From NCBI RefSeq assembly GCF_026262505.1, contig NW_026529128.1, positions 1 through 22,957 on the forward strand: 22,957 nt of DNA, read 5' to 3'. The stretch comes from Trichomonas vaginalis G3 (taxonomy: Eukaryota > Parabasalia > Trichomonadida > Trichomonadidae). The notes beneath the pieces are model-generated. The model had not been told where the DNA came from. It ran no database searches and saw nothing but the letters and a program-made list of their open reading frames with translations. The translations under genes and the position numbers were made by a program. The number at the start of each line of letters is the position of its first letter. Within the stretch, counting starts at the first letter, position 1. This document shows positions 9,501 to 22,946 of the stretch, piece by piece.

Positions 9501-12500
9501 CTGACAACAATAACAAGTAATTGTTGTTTACTAAGCAACTTTTTTTAGAATCAAATAAGATTTCAAACAAAGTTGCATAAAAGACAGTCATTATCATAGA
9601 ATGATTGCCTTTTATGCAACAATCACTTGTTCTGACAACAATAACAAGTAATTGTTGTTTACTAAGCAACTTTTTTTAGAATCAAATAAGATTTCAAACA
9701 AAGTTGCATAAAAGACAGTCATTATCATAGAATGATTGCCTTTTATGCAACAATCACTTGTTCTGACAACAATAACAAGTAATTGTTGTTTACTAAGCAA
9801 CTTTTTTTAGAATCAAATAAGATTTCAAACAAAGTTGCATAAAAGACAGTCATTATCATAGAATGATTGCCTTTTATGCAACAATCACTTGTTCTGACAA
9901 CAATAACAAGTAATTGTTGTTTACTAAGCAACTTTTTTTAGAATCAAATAAGATTTCAAACAAAGTTGCATAAAAGACAGTCATTATCATAGAATGATTG
10001 CCTTTTATGCAACAATCACTTGTTCTGACAACAATAACAAGTAATTGTTGTTTACTAAGCAACTTTTTTTAGAATCAAATAAGATTTCAAACAAAGTTGC
10101 ATAAAAGACAGTCATTATCATAGAATGATTGCCTTTTATGCAACAATCACTTGTTCTGACAACAATAACAAGTAATTGTTGTTTACTAAGCAACTTTTTT
10201 TAGAATCAAATAAGATTTCAAACAAAGTTGCATAAAAGACAGTCATTATCATAGAATGATTGCCTTTTATGCAACAATCACTTGTTCTGACAACAATAAC
10301 AAGTAATTGTTGTTTACTAAGCAACTTTTTTTAGAATCAAATAAGATTTCAAACAAAGTTGCATAAAAGACAGTCATTATCATAGAATGATTGCCTTTTA
10401 TGCAACAATCACTTGTTCTGACAACAATAACAAGTAATTGTTGTTTACTAAGCAACTTTTTTTAGAATCAAATAAGATTTCAAACAAAGTTGCATAAAAG
10501 ACAGTCATTATCATAGAATGATTGCCTTTTATGCAACAATCACTTGTTCTGACAACAATAACAAGTAATTGTTGTTTACTAAGCAACTTTTTTTAGAATC
10601 AAATAAGATTTCAAACAAAGTTGCATAAAAGACAGTCATTATCATAGAATGATTGCCTTTTATGCAACAATCACTTGTTCTGACAACAATAACAAGTAAT
10701 TGTTGTTTACTAAGCAACTTTTTTTAGAATCAAATAAGATTTCAAACAAAGTTGCATAAAAGACAGTCATTATCATAGAATGATTGCCTTTTATGCAACA
10801 ATCACTTGTTCTGACAACAATAACAAGTAATTGTTGTTTACTAAGCAACTTTTTTTAGAATCAAATAAGATTTCAAACAAAGTTGCATAAAAGACAGTCA
10901 TTATCATAGAATGATTGCCTTTTATGCAACAATCACTTGTTCTGACAACAATAACAAGTAATTGTTGTTTACTAAGCAACTTTTTTTAGAATCAAATAAG
11001 ATTTCAAACAAAGTTGCATAAAAGACAGTCATTATCATAGAATGATTGCCTTTTATGCAACAATCACTTGTTCTGACAACAATAACAAGTAATTGTTGTT
11101 TACTAAGCAACTTTTTTTAGAATCAAATAAGATTTCAAACAAAGTTGCATAAAAGACAGTCATTATCATAGAATGATTGCCTTTTATGCAACAATCACTT
11201 GTTCTGACAACAATAACAAGTAATTGTTGTTTACTAAGCAACTTTTTTTAGAATCAAATAAGATTTCAAACAAAGTTGCATAAAAGACAGTCATTATCAT
11301 AGAATGATTGCCTTTTATGCAACAATCACTTGTTCTGACAACAATAACAAGTAATTGTTGTTTACTAAGCAACTTTTTTTAGAATCAAATAAGATTTCAA
11401 ACAAAGTTGCATAAAAGACAGTCATTATCATAGAATGATTGCCTTTTATGCAACAATCACTTGTTCTGACAACAATAACAAGTAATTGTTGTTTACTAAG
11501 CAACTTTTTTTAGAATCAAATAAGATTTCAAACAAAGTTGCATAAAAGACAGTCATTATCATAGAATGATTGCCTTTTATGCAACAATCACTTGTTCTGA
11601 CAACAATAACAAGTAATTGTTGTTTACTAAGCAACTTTTTTTAGAATCAAATAAGATTTCAAACAAAGTTGCATAAAAGACAGTCATTATCATAGAATGA
11701 TTGCCTTTTATGCAACAATCACTTGTTCTGACAACAATAACAAGTAATTGTTGTTTACTAAGCAACTTTTTTTAGAATCAAATAAGATTTCAAACAAAGT
11801 TGCATAAAAGACAGTCATTATCATAGAATGATTGCCTTTTATGCAACAATCACTTGTTCTGACAACAATAACAAGTAATTGTTGTTTACTAAGCAACTTT
11901 TTTTAGAATCAAATAAGATTTCAAACAAAGTTGCATAAAAGACAGTCATTATCATAGAATGATTGCCTTTTATGCAACAATCACTTGTTCTGACAACAAT
12001 AACAAGTAATTGTTGTTTACTAAGCAACTTTTTTTAGAATCAAATAAGATTTCAAACAAAGTTGCATAAAAGACAGTCATTATCATAGAATGATTGCCTT
12101 TTATGCAACAATCACTTGTTCTGACAACAATAACAAGTAATTGTTGTTTACTAAGCAACTTTTTTTAGAATCAAATAAGATTTCAAACAAAGTTGCATAA
12201 AAGACAGTCATTATCATAGAATGATTGCCTTTTATGCAACAATCACTTGTTCTGACAACAATAACAAGTAATTGTTGTTTACTAAGCAACTTTTTTTAGA
12301 ATCAAATAAGATTTCAAACAAAGTTGCATAAAAGACAGTCATTATTCATAGAATGATTGCCTTTTATGCAACAATCACTTGTTCTGACAACAATAACAAG
12401 TAATTGTTGTTTACTAAGCAACTTTTTTTAGAATCAAATAAGATTTCAAACAAAGTTGCATAAAAGACAGTCATTATCATAGAATGATTGCCTTTTATGC

Positions 12501-14519
12501 AACAATCACTTGTTCTGACAACAATAACAAGTAATTGTTGTTTACTAAGCAACTTTTTTTAGAATCAAATAAGATTTCAAACAAAGTTGCATAAAAGACA
12601 GTCATTATCATAGAATGATTGCCTTTTATGCAACAATCACTTGTTCTGACAACAATAACAAGTAATTGTTGTTTACTAAGCAACTTTTTTTAGAATCAAA
12701 TAAGATTTCAAACAAAGTTGCATAAAAGACAGTCATTATCATAGAATGATTGCCTTTTATGCAACAATCACTTGTTCTGACAACAATAACAAGTAATTGT
12801 TGTTTACTAAGCAACTTTTTTTAGAATCAAATAAGATTTCAAACAAAGTTGCATAAAAGACAGTCATTATCATAGAATGATTGCCTTTTATGCAACAATC
12901 ACTTGTTCTGACAACAATAACAAGTAATTGTTGTTTACTAAGCAACTTTTTTTAGAATCAAATAAGATTTCAAACAAAGTTGCATAAAAGACAGTCATTA
13001 TCATAGAATGATTGCCTTTTATGCAACAATCACTTGTTCTGACAACAATAACAAGTAATTGTTGTTTACTAAGCAACTTTTTTTAGAATCAAATAAGATT
13101 TCAAACAAAGTTGCATAAAAGACAGTCATTATCATAGAATGATTGCCTTTTATGCAACAATCACTTGTTCTGACAACAATAACAAGTAATTGTTGTTTAC
13201 TAAGCAACTTTTTTTAGAATCAAATAAGATTTCAAACAAAGTTGCATAAAAGACAGTCATTATCATAGAATGATTGCCTTTTATGCAACAATCACTTGTT
13301 CTGACAACAATAACAAGTAATTGTTGTTTACTAAGCAACTTTTTTTAGAATCAAATAAGATTTCAAACAAAGTTGCATAAAAGACAGTCATTATCATAGA
13401 ATGATTGCCTTTTATGCAACAATCACTTGTTCTGACAACAATAACAAGTAATTGTTGTTTACTAAGCAACTTTTTTTAGAATCAAATAAGATTTCAAACA
13501 AAGTTGCATAAAAGACAGTCATTATCATAGAATGATTGCCTTTTATGCAACAATCACTTGTTCTGACAACAATAACAAGTAATTGTTGTTTACTAAGCAA
13601 CTTTTTTTAGAATCAAATAAGATTTCAAACAAAGTTGCATAAAAGACAGTCATTATCATAGAATGATTGCCTTTTATGCAACAATCACTTGTTCTGACAA
13701 CAATAACAAGTAATTGTTGTTTACTAAGCAACTTTTTTTAGAATCAAATAAGATTTCAAACAAAGTTGCATAAAAGACAGTCATTATCATAGAATGATTG
13801 CCTTTTATGCAACAATCACTTGTTCTGACAACAATAACAAGTAATTGTTGTTTACTAAGCAACTTTTTTTAGAATCAAATAAGATTTCAAACAAAGTTGC
13901 ATAAAAGACAGTCATTATCATAGAATGATTGCCTTTTATGCAACAATCACTTGTTCTGACAACAATAACAAGTAATTGTTGTTTACTAAGCAACTTTTTT
14001 TAGAATCAAATAAGATTTCAAACAAAGTTGCATAAAAGACAGTCATTATCATAGAATGATTGCCTTTTATGCAACAATCACTTGTTCTGACAACAATAAC
14101 AAGTAATTGTTGTTTACTAAGCAACTTTTTTTAGAATCAAATAAGATTTCAAACAAAGTTGCATAAAAGACAGTCATTATCATAGAATGATTGCCTTTTA
14201 TGCAACAATCACTTGTTCTGACAACAATAACAAGTAATTGTTGTTTACTAAGCAACTTTTTTTAGAATCAAATAAGATTTCAAACAAAGTTGCATAAAAG
14301 ACAGTCATTATCATAGAATGATTGCCTTTTATGCAACAATCACTTGTTCTGACAACAATAACAAGTAATTGTTGTTTACTAAGCAACTTTTTTTAGAATC
14401 AAATAAGATTTCAAACAAAGTTGCATAAAAGACAGTCATTATCATAGAATGATTGCCTTTTATGCAACAATCACTTGTTCTGACAACAATAACAAGTAAT
14501 TGTTGTTTACTAAGCAACT

Positions 14520-17500
14520 TTTTTTTAGAATAATCAAATAAGATTTCAAACAAAGTTGCATAAAAAGACAGTCATTATCATAGAATGATTGCCTTTTATG
14601 CAACAATCACTTGTTCTGACAACAATAACAAGTAATTGTTGTTTACTAAGCAACTTTTTTTAGAATCAAATAAGATTTCAAACAAAGTTGCATAAAAGAC
14701 AGTCATTATCATAGAATGATTGCCTTTTATGCAACAATCACTTGTTCTGACAACAATAACAAGTAATTGTTGTTTACTAAGCAACTTTTTTTAGAATCAA
14801 ATAAGATTTCAAACAAAGTTGCATAAAGACAGTCATTATCATAGAATGATTGCCTTTTATGCAACAATCACTTGTTCTGACAACAATAACAAGTAATTGT
14901 TGTTTACTAAGCAACTTTTTTTAGAATCAAATAAGATTTCAAACAAAGTTGCATAAAAGACAGTCATTATCATAGAATGATTGCCTTTTATGCAACAATC
15001 ACTTGTTCTGACAACAATAACAAGTAATTGTTGTTTACTAAGCAACTTTTTTTAGAATCAAATAAGATTTCAAACAAAGTTGCATAAAAGACAGTCATTA
15101 TATAGAATGATTGCCTTTTATGCAACAATCACTTGTTCTGACAACAATAACAAGTAATTGTTGTTTACTAAGCAACTTTTTTTAGAATCAATAAGATTTC
15201 AAACAAAGTTGCATAAAAGACAGTCATTATCATAGAATGATTGCCTTTTATGCAACAATCACTTGTTCTGACAACAATAACAAGTAATTGTTGTTTACTA
15301 AGCAACTTTTTTTAGAATCAAATAAGATTTCAAACAAAGTTGCATAAAAGACAGTCATTATCATAGAATGATTGCCTTTTATGCAACAATCACTTGTTCT
15401 GACAACAATAACAAGTAATTGTTGTTTACTAAGCAACTTTTTTTAGAATCAAATAAGATTTCAAACAAAGTGCATAAAAGACAGTCATTATCATAGAATG
15501 ATTGCCTTTATATGCAACAATCACTTGTTCTGACAACAATAACAAGTAATTGTTGTTTACTAAGCAACTTTTTTTAGAATCAAATAAGATTTCAAACAAA
15601 GTTGCATAAAAGACAGTCATTATCATAGAATGATTGCCTTTTATGCAACAATCACTTGTTCTGACAACAATAACAAGTAATTGTTGTTTACTAAGCAACT
15701 TTTTTTAGAATCAAATAAGATTTCAAACAAAGTTGCATAAAAGACAGTCATTATCATAGAATGATTGCCTTTTATGCAACAATCACTTGTTCTGACAACA
15801 ATAACAAGTAATTGTTGTTTACTAAGCAACTTTTTTTAGAATCAAATAAGATTTCAAACAAAGTTGCATAAAAGACAGTCATTATCAATGAATGATTGCC
15901 TTTTAGCAACAATCACTGTTCTGACAACAATAACAAGTAATTGTTGTTTACTAAGCAACTTTTTTTAGAATCAAATAAGATTTCAAACAAAGTTGCATAA
16001 AAGACAGTCATTATCATAGAATGATTGCCTTTTATGCAACAATCACTTGTTCTGACAACAATAACAAGTAATTGTTGTTTACTAAGCAACTTTTTTTAGA
16101 ATCAAATAAGATTTCAAACAAAGTTGCATAAAAGACAGTCATTATCATAGAATGATTGCCTTTTATGCAACAATCACTTGTTCTGACAACAATAACAAGT
16201 AATTGTTGTTTACTAAGCAACTTTTTTTAGAATCAAATAAGATTTCAAACAAAGTTGCATAAAAGACAGTCATTATCATAGAATGATTGCCTTTTATGCA
16301 ACAATCACTTGTTCTGACAACAATAACAAGTAATTGTTGTTTACTAAGCAACTTTTTTTAGAATCAAATAAGATTTCAAACAAAGTTGCATAAAAGACAG
16401 TCATTATCATAGAATGATTGCCTTTTATGCAACAATCACTTGTTCTGACAACAATAACAAGTAATTGTTGTTTACTAAGCAACTTTTTTTAGAATCAAAT
16501 AAGATTTCAAACAAAGTTGCATAAAAGACAGTCATTATCATAGAATGATTGCCTTTTATGCAACAATCACTTGTTTGACAACAATAACAAGTAATGTTGT
16601 TTACTAAGCAACTTTTTTTAGAATCAAATAAGATTTCAAACAAAGTTGCATAAAAGACAGTCATTATCATAGAATGATTGCCTTTTATGCAACAATCACT
16701 TGTTCTGACAACAATAACAAGTAATTGTTGTTTACTAAGCAACTTTTTTTAGAATCAAATAAGATTTCAAACAAAGTTGCATAAAAGACAGTCATTATCA
16801 TAGAATGATTGCCTTTTATGCAACAATCACTTGTTCTGACAACAATAACAAGTAATTTGTTGTTTACTAAGCAACTTTTTTTAGAATCAAATAAGATTTC
16901 AAACAAAGTTGCATAAAAGACAGTCATTATCATAGAATGATTGCCTTTTATGCAAATCACTTGTTCTGACAACAATAACAAATAATTGTTGTTTACTAAG
17001 CAACTTTTTTTAGAATCAAAATAAGATTTCAAACAAAGTTGCATAAAAGACAGTCATTATCATAGAATGATTGCCTTTTATGCAACAATCACTTGTTCTG
17101 ACAACAATAACAAGTAATGTTGTTTACTAAGCAACTTTTTTTAGAATCAAATAAGATTTCAAACAAAGTTGCATAAAAGACAGTCATTATCATAGAATGA
17201 TTGCCTTTTATGCAACAATCACTTGTTCTGACAACAATAACAAGTAATTGTTGTTTACTAAGCAACTTTTTTTAGAATCAAATAAGATTCAAACAAAGTT
17301 GCATAAAAGACAGTCATTATCATAGAATGATTGCCTTTTATGCAACAATCACTTGTTCTGACAACAATAACAAGTAATTGTTGTTTACTAAGCAACTTTT
17401 TTTAGAATCAAATAAGATTTAAACAAAGTTGCATAAAGACAGTCATTATCATAGAATGATTGCCTTTTATGCAACAATCACTGTTTCTGACAACAATAAC

Positions 17501-20294
17501 AAGTAATTGTTGTTTACTAAGCAACTTTTTTTAGAATCAAATAAGATTTCAAACAAAGTTGCATAAAAGACAGTCATTATCATAGAATGATTGCCTTTTA
17601 TGCAACAATCACTTGTTCTGACAACAATAACAAGTAATTGTTGTTTACTAAGCAACTTTTTTTAGAATCAAATAAGATTTCAAACAAAGTTGCATAAAAG
17701 ACAGTCATTATCATAGAATGATTGCCTTTTATGCAACAATCACTTGTTCTGACAACAATAACAAGTAATTGTTGTTACTAAGCAACTTTTTTTAGAATCA
17801 AATAAGATTTCAAACAAAGTTGCATAAAAGACAGTCATTATCATAGAATGATTGCCTTTTATGCAACAATCACTTGTTCTGACAACAATAACAAGTAATT
17901 GTGTTTACTAAGCAACTTTTTTTAGAATCAAATAAGATTTCAAACAAAGTTGCATAAAAGACAGTCATTATCATAGAATGATTGCCTTTTATGCAACAAT
18001 CACTTGTTCTGACAACAATAACAAGTAATTGTTGTTTACTAAGCAACTTTTTTTAGAATCAAATAAGATTTCAAACAAAGTTGCATAAAAGACAGTCATT
18101 ATCATAGAATGATTGCCTTTTATGCAACAATCACTTGTTCTGACAACAATAACAAGTAATTGTTGTTTACTAAGCAACTTTTTTAGAATCAAATAAGATT
18201 TCAAACAAAGTTGCATAAAGACAGTCATTATCATAGAGAATGATTGCCTTTTATGCAAAATCACTTGTTCTGACAACAATAACAAGTAATTGTTGTTACT
18301 AAGCAACTTTTTTTAGAATCAAATAAGATTTCAAACAAAGTTGCATAAAGACAGTCATTATCATAGAATGATTGCCTTTTATGCAACAATCACTTGTTCT
18401 GACAACAATAACAAGTAATTGTTGTTTACTAAGCAACTTTTTTTAGAATCAAATAAGATTTCAAACAAAGTTGCATAAAAGACAGTCATTATCATAGAAT
18501 GATTGCCTTTTATGCAACAATCACTTGTTCTGACAACAATAACAAGTAATTGTTGTTTACTAAGCAACTTTTTTTAGAATCAAATAAGATTTCAAACAAA
18601 GTTGCATAAAAAGCAGTCATTATCATAGAATGATTGCCTTTTATGCAACAATCACTTGTCTGACAACAATAACAAGTAATTGTTGTTTACTAAGCAACTT
18701 TTTTAGAATCAAATAAGATTTCAAACAAAGTTGCATAAAAGACAGTCATTATCATAGAATGATTGCCTTTTATGCAACAATCACTTGTTCTGACAACAAT
18801 AACAGTAATTGTTGTTTACTAAGCAACTTTTTTAGAATCAAATAAGATTTCAAACAAAGTTGCATAAAAGACAGTCATTATCATAGAATGATTGCCTTTT
18901 ATGCAACAATCACTTGTTCTGACAACAATAACAAGTAATTGTTGTTTACTAAGCAACTTTTTTTAGAATCAAATAAGATTTCAAACAAAGTTGCATAAAA
19001 GACAGTCATTATCATAGAATGATTGCCTTTTATGCAACAATCACTTGTTCTGACAACAATAACAAGTAATTTGTTGTACTAAGCAACTTTTTTAGAATCA
19101 AATAAGATTTCAAACAAAGTTGCATAAAAGACAGTCATTATCATAGAATGATTGCCTTTTATGCAACAATCACTTGTTCTACAACAATAACAAGTAATTG
19201 TTGTTTACTAAGCAACTTTTTTTAGAATCAAATAAGATTTCAACAAAAGTTGCATAAAGACAGTCATTATCATAGAATGATTGCCTTTTATGCAACAATC
19301 ACTTGTTCTGACAACAATAACAAGTAATTGTTGTTTACTAAGCAACTTTTTTTAGAATCAAATAAGATTTCAAACAAAGTTGCATAAAAGACAGTCATTA
19401 TCATAGAATGATTGCCTTTTATGCAACATCACTTGTTCTGACAACAATAACAAGTAATTGTTGTTTACTAAGCAACTTTTTTTAGAATCAAATAAGATTT
19501 CAAACAAAGTTGCATAAAAGACAGTCATTATCATAGAATGATTGCCTTTTATGCAACAATCACTTGTTCTGACAACAATAACAAGTAATTGTGTTTTACT
19601 AAGCAACTTTTTTTAGAATCAAATAAGATTTCAAACAAGTTGCATAAAAGACAGTCATTATCATAGAATGATTGCCTTTTATGCAACAATCACTTGTTCT
19701 GACAACAATAACAAGTATTGTTGTTTACTAAGCAACTTTTTTTAGAATCAAATAAGATTTCAAACAAAGTTGCATAAAAGACAGTCATTATCATAGAATG
19801 ATTGCCTTTTATGCAACAATCACTTGTTCTGACAACAATAACAAGTAATTGTTGTTTACTAAGCAACTTTTTTTAGAATCAAATAAGATTTCAAACAAAG
19901 TTGCATAAAAGACAGTCATTATCATAGAATGATTGCCTTTTATGCAACAATCACTTGTTCTGACAACAATAACAAGTAATTGTTGTTTACTAAGCAACTT
20001 TTTTTAGAATCAAATAAGATTTCAAACAAAGTTGCATAAAAGACAGTCATTATCATAGAGATTTGCCTTTTTTGCAACAATCACTGTTTCTGACAACAAT
20101 AACAAGTAATTGTTGTTTACTAAGCAACTTTTTTTAGAATCAAATAAGATTTCAAACAAAGTTGCATAAAAGACAGTCATTATCATAGAATGATTGCCTT
20201 TTATGCAACAATCACTTGTTCTGACAACAATAACAAGTAATTGTTGTACTAAGCAACTTTTTTAGAATCAAATAAGATTTCAAACAAAATTGCA
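14520..20294 (-). repeat. satellite array, right arm, variable part (about 44 units)
   Basis: Same orientation and unit as the core, with small indels that grow more frequent to the right. The first altered unit (14520-14575) has an extra T in the T7 run, AGAATAATC for AGAATC, and GCATAAAAAGAC. Later examples include GCATAAAGAC near 14823, CATTATATAG near 15097, AAAGTGCAT near 15468, GTAATGTTG near 16592 and 17116, TCATAGAGAATG near 18233, and T6 instead of T7 near 18180 and 18700. The unit near 20055-20085 is more altered (CATAGAGATTTGCC, then CTGTTTC). Stretches such as 16030-16550 are still perfect. No gene is present. Confidence 0.96.
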
Positions 20295-20495
20295 AAGCAA
20301 TCTGATGATTCTTTATGCAATTGTCTACTTTTTTATTTTATGCAATTACATATTTAACAGAATCATAGTAAATAAGAATATAACTATCTACTTATACAGA
20401 CAACTATTAAAATAGAACTTCATGAAATCATTAATACAGCAATTTTCTAATTTACTACATAACAGTGTAATTTGAGTTTTATTGCTTATTTTTTT
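20295..20495 (-). repeat. strongly diverged satellite relic (about 1.5 units) inside the array
   Basis: About 200 bp of A/T-rich sequence lies between a clean unit ending TTGCA (20290-20294) and one resuming TTGCATAAAAGACAG (20496). It has no open frame worth naming. Read in right-arm orientation it aligns by eye to the unit in order. TGATGATTCTTTATGCAA (about 20303-20320) matches AATGATTGCCTTTTATGCAA. The stretch 20357-20410 matches the ACAG, ATCATAG, ATC, ACTT, GACAAC and AT landmarks of the dyad region. TTAATACAGCAATTTTCTA (20431-20449) matches TTACTAAGCAACTTTTTTTA. I judge roughly 70% identity in the best 30 bp. Both copies of the dyad 1 segment read TCTACTT where the core has TCACTT. An unrelated insertion is the alternative. 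Confidence 0.6.
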
Positions 20496-21780
20496 TTGCA
20501 TAAAAGACAGTCATTATCATAGAATGATTGCCTTTTATGCAACAATCACTTGTTCTGACAACAATAACAAGTAATTGTTGTTTACTAAGCAACTTTTTTT
20601 AGAATCAAATAAGATTTCAAACAAAGTTGCATAAAAGACAGTCATTATCATAGAATGATTGCCTTTATGCAACAATCACTTGTTCTGACAACAATAACAA
20701 GTAATTGTTGTTTACTAAGCAACTTTTTTTAGAATCAAATAAGATTTCAAACAAAGTTGCATAAAAGACAGTCATTATCATAGAATGATTGCCTTTTATG
20801 CAACAATCACTTGTTCTGACAACAATAACAAGTAATTGTTGTTTACTAAGCAACTTTTTTAGAATCAAATAAGATTTCAAACAAAGTTGCATAAAAGACA
20901 GTCATTATCATAGAATGATTGCCTTTTATGCAACAATCACTTGTTCTGACAACAATAACAAGTAATTGTTGTTTACTAAGCAACTTTTTTTAGAATCAAA
21001 TAAGATTTCAAACAAAGTTGCATAAAAGACAGTCATTATCATAGAATGATTGCCTTTTATGCAACAATCACTTGTTCTGACAACAATAACAAGTAATTGT
21101 TGTTTACTAAGCAACTTTTTTTAGAATCAAATAAGATTTCAAACAAAGTTGCATAAAAGACAGTCATTATCATAGAATGATTGCCTTTTATGCAACAATC
21201 ACTTGTTCTGACAACAATAACAAGTAATTGTTGTTTACTAAGCAACTTTTTTTAGAATCAAATAAGATTTCAAACAAAGTTGCATAAAAGACAGTCATTA
21301 TCATAGATGATTGCCTTTTATGCAACAATCACTTGTTCTGACAACAATAACAAGTAATTGTGTTTAACAACTTTTTTAGAATCAAATAAGATTTCAAACA
21401 AAGTTGCATAAAAGACAGTCATTATCATAGAATGATTGCCTTTTATGCAACAATCACTTGTTCTGACAACAATAACAAGTAATTGTTGTTTACTAAGCAA
21501 CTTTTTTTAAGATCAAATAAGATTTCAACAAAGTTGCATAAAAGACAGTCATTATCATAGAATGATTGCCTTTTATGCAACAATCACTTGTTCTGACAAC
21601 AATAACAAGTAATTGTTGTTACTAAGCAACTTTTTTTAGAATCAAATAAGATTTCAAACAAAGTTGCATAAAAGACAGTCATTATCATAGAATGATTGCC
21701 TTTTATGCAACAATCACTTGTTCTGCACACAATAACAAGTAATTGTTGTTTACTAAGCAACTTTTTTTAGAATCAAATAA
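20496..21780 (-). repeat. satellite array, right arm, after the relic (about 10 units)
   Basis: Units return at once to near-consensus after the relic, starting at TTGCATAAAAGACAG within a unit. Small changes: GCCTTTATGC near 20662, T6 near 20856, TCATAGATGATTG near 21301, a compacted GTGTTTAACAAC near 21360, TTTAAGATC for TTTAGAATC near 21506, TTCAACAAAG near 21524, and CTGCACACAAT near 21724. The sharp return from relic to clean sequence means homogenisation acted on both sides of it without removing it. Confidence 0.95.
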
Positions 21781-22946
21781 GATTTCAAACAAAGTATAAG
21801 ACAAAGTACATTATCAAGAATGATTGCCTTTTATGCAACAATCACTTGTTCTGACAACAATAACAAGTAATTGTTGTTTACTAAGCAACTTTTTAGAATC
21901 ATAAGATTTCAAACAAAGTTGCATAAAAGACAGTCATTATCATAGAATGATTGCCTTTTATGCAACAATCACTTGTTCTGACAACAATAACAAGTAATTG
22001 TTGTTTACTAAGCAACTTTTTTTAGAATCAAATAAGATTTCAAACAAAGTTGCATAAAAGACAGTCATTATCATAGAATGATGCCTTAGCCAAATCTCTA
22101 CACAATAAACAAGTTTGTTGTTTACTAAGCAAATTTTTTTAGAATCAAATAAGATTTCAAACAAAGTTGCATAAAAGACAGTCATTATCATAGAATGATT
22201 GCCTTTATGCAACAATCACTTGTTCTGACAACAATAAACAAGTAATTGTTGTTTACTAAGCAACTTTTTTTAGATCAAAATAAGATTTCAAACAAAGTTG
22301 ACATAAAAAGAACAGTCAATTATCATAACATAATGATTGCCTTTATGCAACAATCACTGTTCTGACACAAAATAACAAGTAATTGTTGTTTACTAAGCAA
22401 CTTTTTTAGAATAAATCAAATAAGATTTCAAACAAAGTGATAAAAAGACAGTCATTATCAATAGTGATTGCCTTTTACTATAAATATCTACATCTGACAA
22501 CAATAACAAGTAATTGTTTACTAAGCAACTTTTTTAGAATCAAATAAAATTTCAAACAAAGTTGATAAAAGACAGTCATTATCATAGAATGATTGCCTTT
22601 ATGCAACAATCACTTGTTCTTACAACAATAACAAGTAATGTTGTTTACTAAGCAACTTTTTTAGAATCAAATAAGATTTCAAACAAAGTTGCATAAAAGA
22701 CAGTCATTATCATAGAATGATTGCCTTTTATGCAACAATCACTTTTTCTGACAACAATAACAAGTAATTGTTGTTTACTAAGCAACTTTTTTAGAATCAA
22801 ATAAGATTTCAAACAAAGTTGCATAAAAGACAGTCATTATCATAGAATGATTGCCTTTTATGCAACAATCACTTGTTCTGACAACAATAACAAGTAATGT
22901 TGTTTTTACTAAGCAACTTTTTAGAATCAAATAAGATTTCAAACAA
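21781..22946 (-). repeat. decayed edge of the satellite array (about 9 units)
   Basis: These are the most altered units outside the T-rich block and the relic. Examples: AAAGTATAAGACAAAGTACA near 21792; GCCTTAGCCAAATCTCTACA near 22083, where TTTTATGCAACAATCACTTG is expected; AAAGAACAGTCAATTATC near 22307; and TTACTATAAATATCTACATC near 22475. The T7 run is T6 in the four units near 22401, 22530, 22657 and 22787, and T5 near 22918. The last match to the unit is about CAAACAA at 22940-22946. Rising divergence towards an array end is the usual picture for satellites. Confidence 0.9.

Larger units (their letters stand above)
6415..14519 (-). repeat. satellite core, about 62 near-identical 131-bp units
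   Basis: The same unit on the opposite strand, repeated with an exact 131-bp period from the inversion to about 12340. One T is gained near 12345 (CATTATTCATAG for CATTATCATAG), then the exact period resumes to about 14519, where an extra T and an ATAATC variant appear. I saw no substitution in these 8.1 kb, and equivalent frames in all units translate identically. This is extreme homogeneity compared with both flanks. It fits recent amplification of one unit or a multi-unit block, or an assembler unrolling a repeat-graph loop. No gene or other feature interrupts it. Confidence 0.97.

Noticed and set aside
1-12827. Simple mirror-image fold-back artefact covering the whole left arm
   Set aside because: The T-rich block and the indels near 6040, 5887 and 5819 have no mirrored counterpart at about 7400-7790, 6789, 6942 and 7010 in the right arm. 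A noisy fold-back is still possible, so this is kept as an open alternative in the junction finding.
6415-14519. CRISPR array
   Set aside because: There are no unique spacers: the whole 131-bp period is identical from copy to copy, and no cas-like gene is present.
20290-20500. Foreign element inserted with a TTGCA target-site duplication
   Set aside because: TTGCA occurs on both sides, but TTGCA is part of every unit, and the inside aligns in order to a diverged unit without terminal repeats. A relic explains it better, though not conclusively.
411-22215. Repeated 62-codon open frames in almost every unit (beginning MLSKQQLLVIVVRTSDCC), on + left of the inversion and on - right of it
   Set aside because: They start at TTG, not ATG, span 1.44 units and overlap the next copy. 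Because 131 is not a multiple of 3, the frame shifts at each unit until a stop is met. They simply follow the satellite and show no coding signal.
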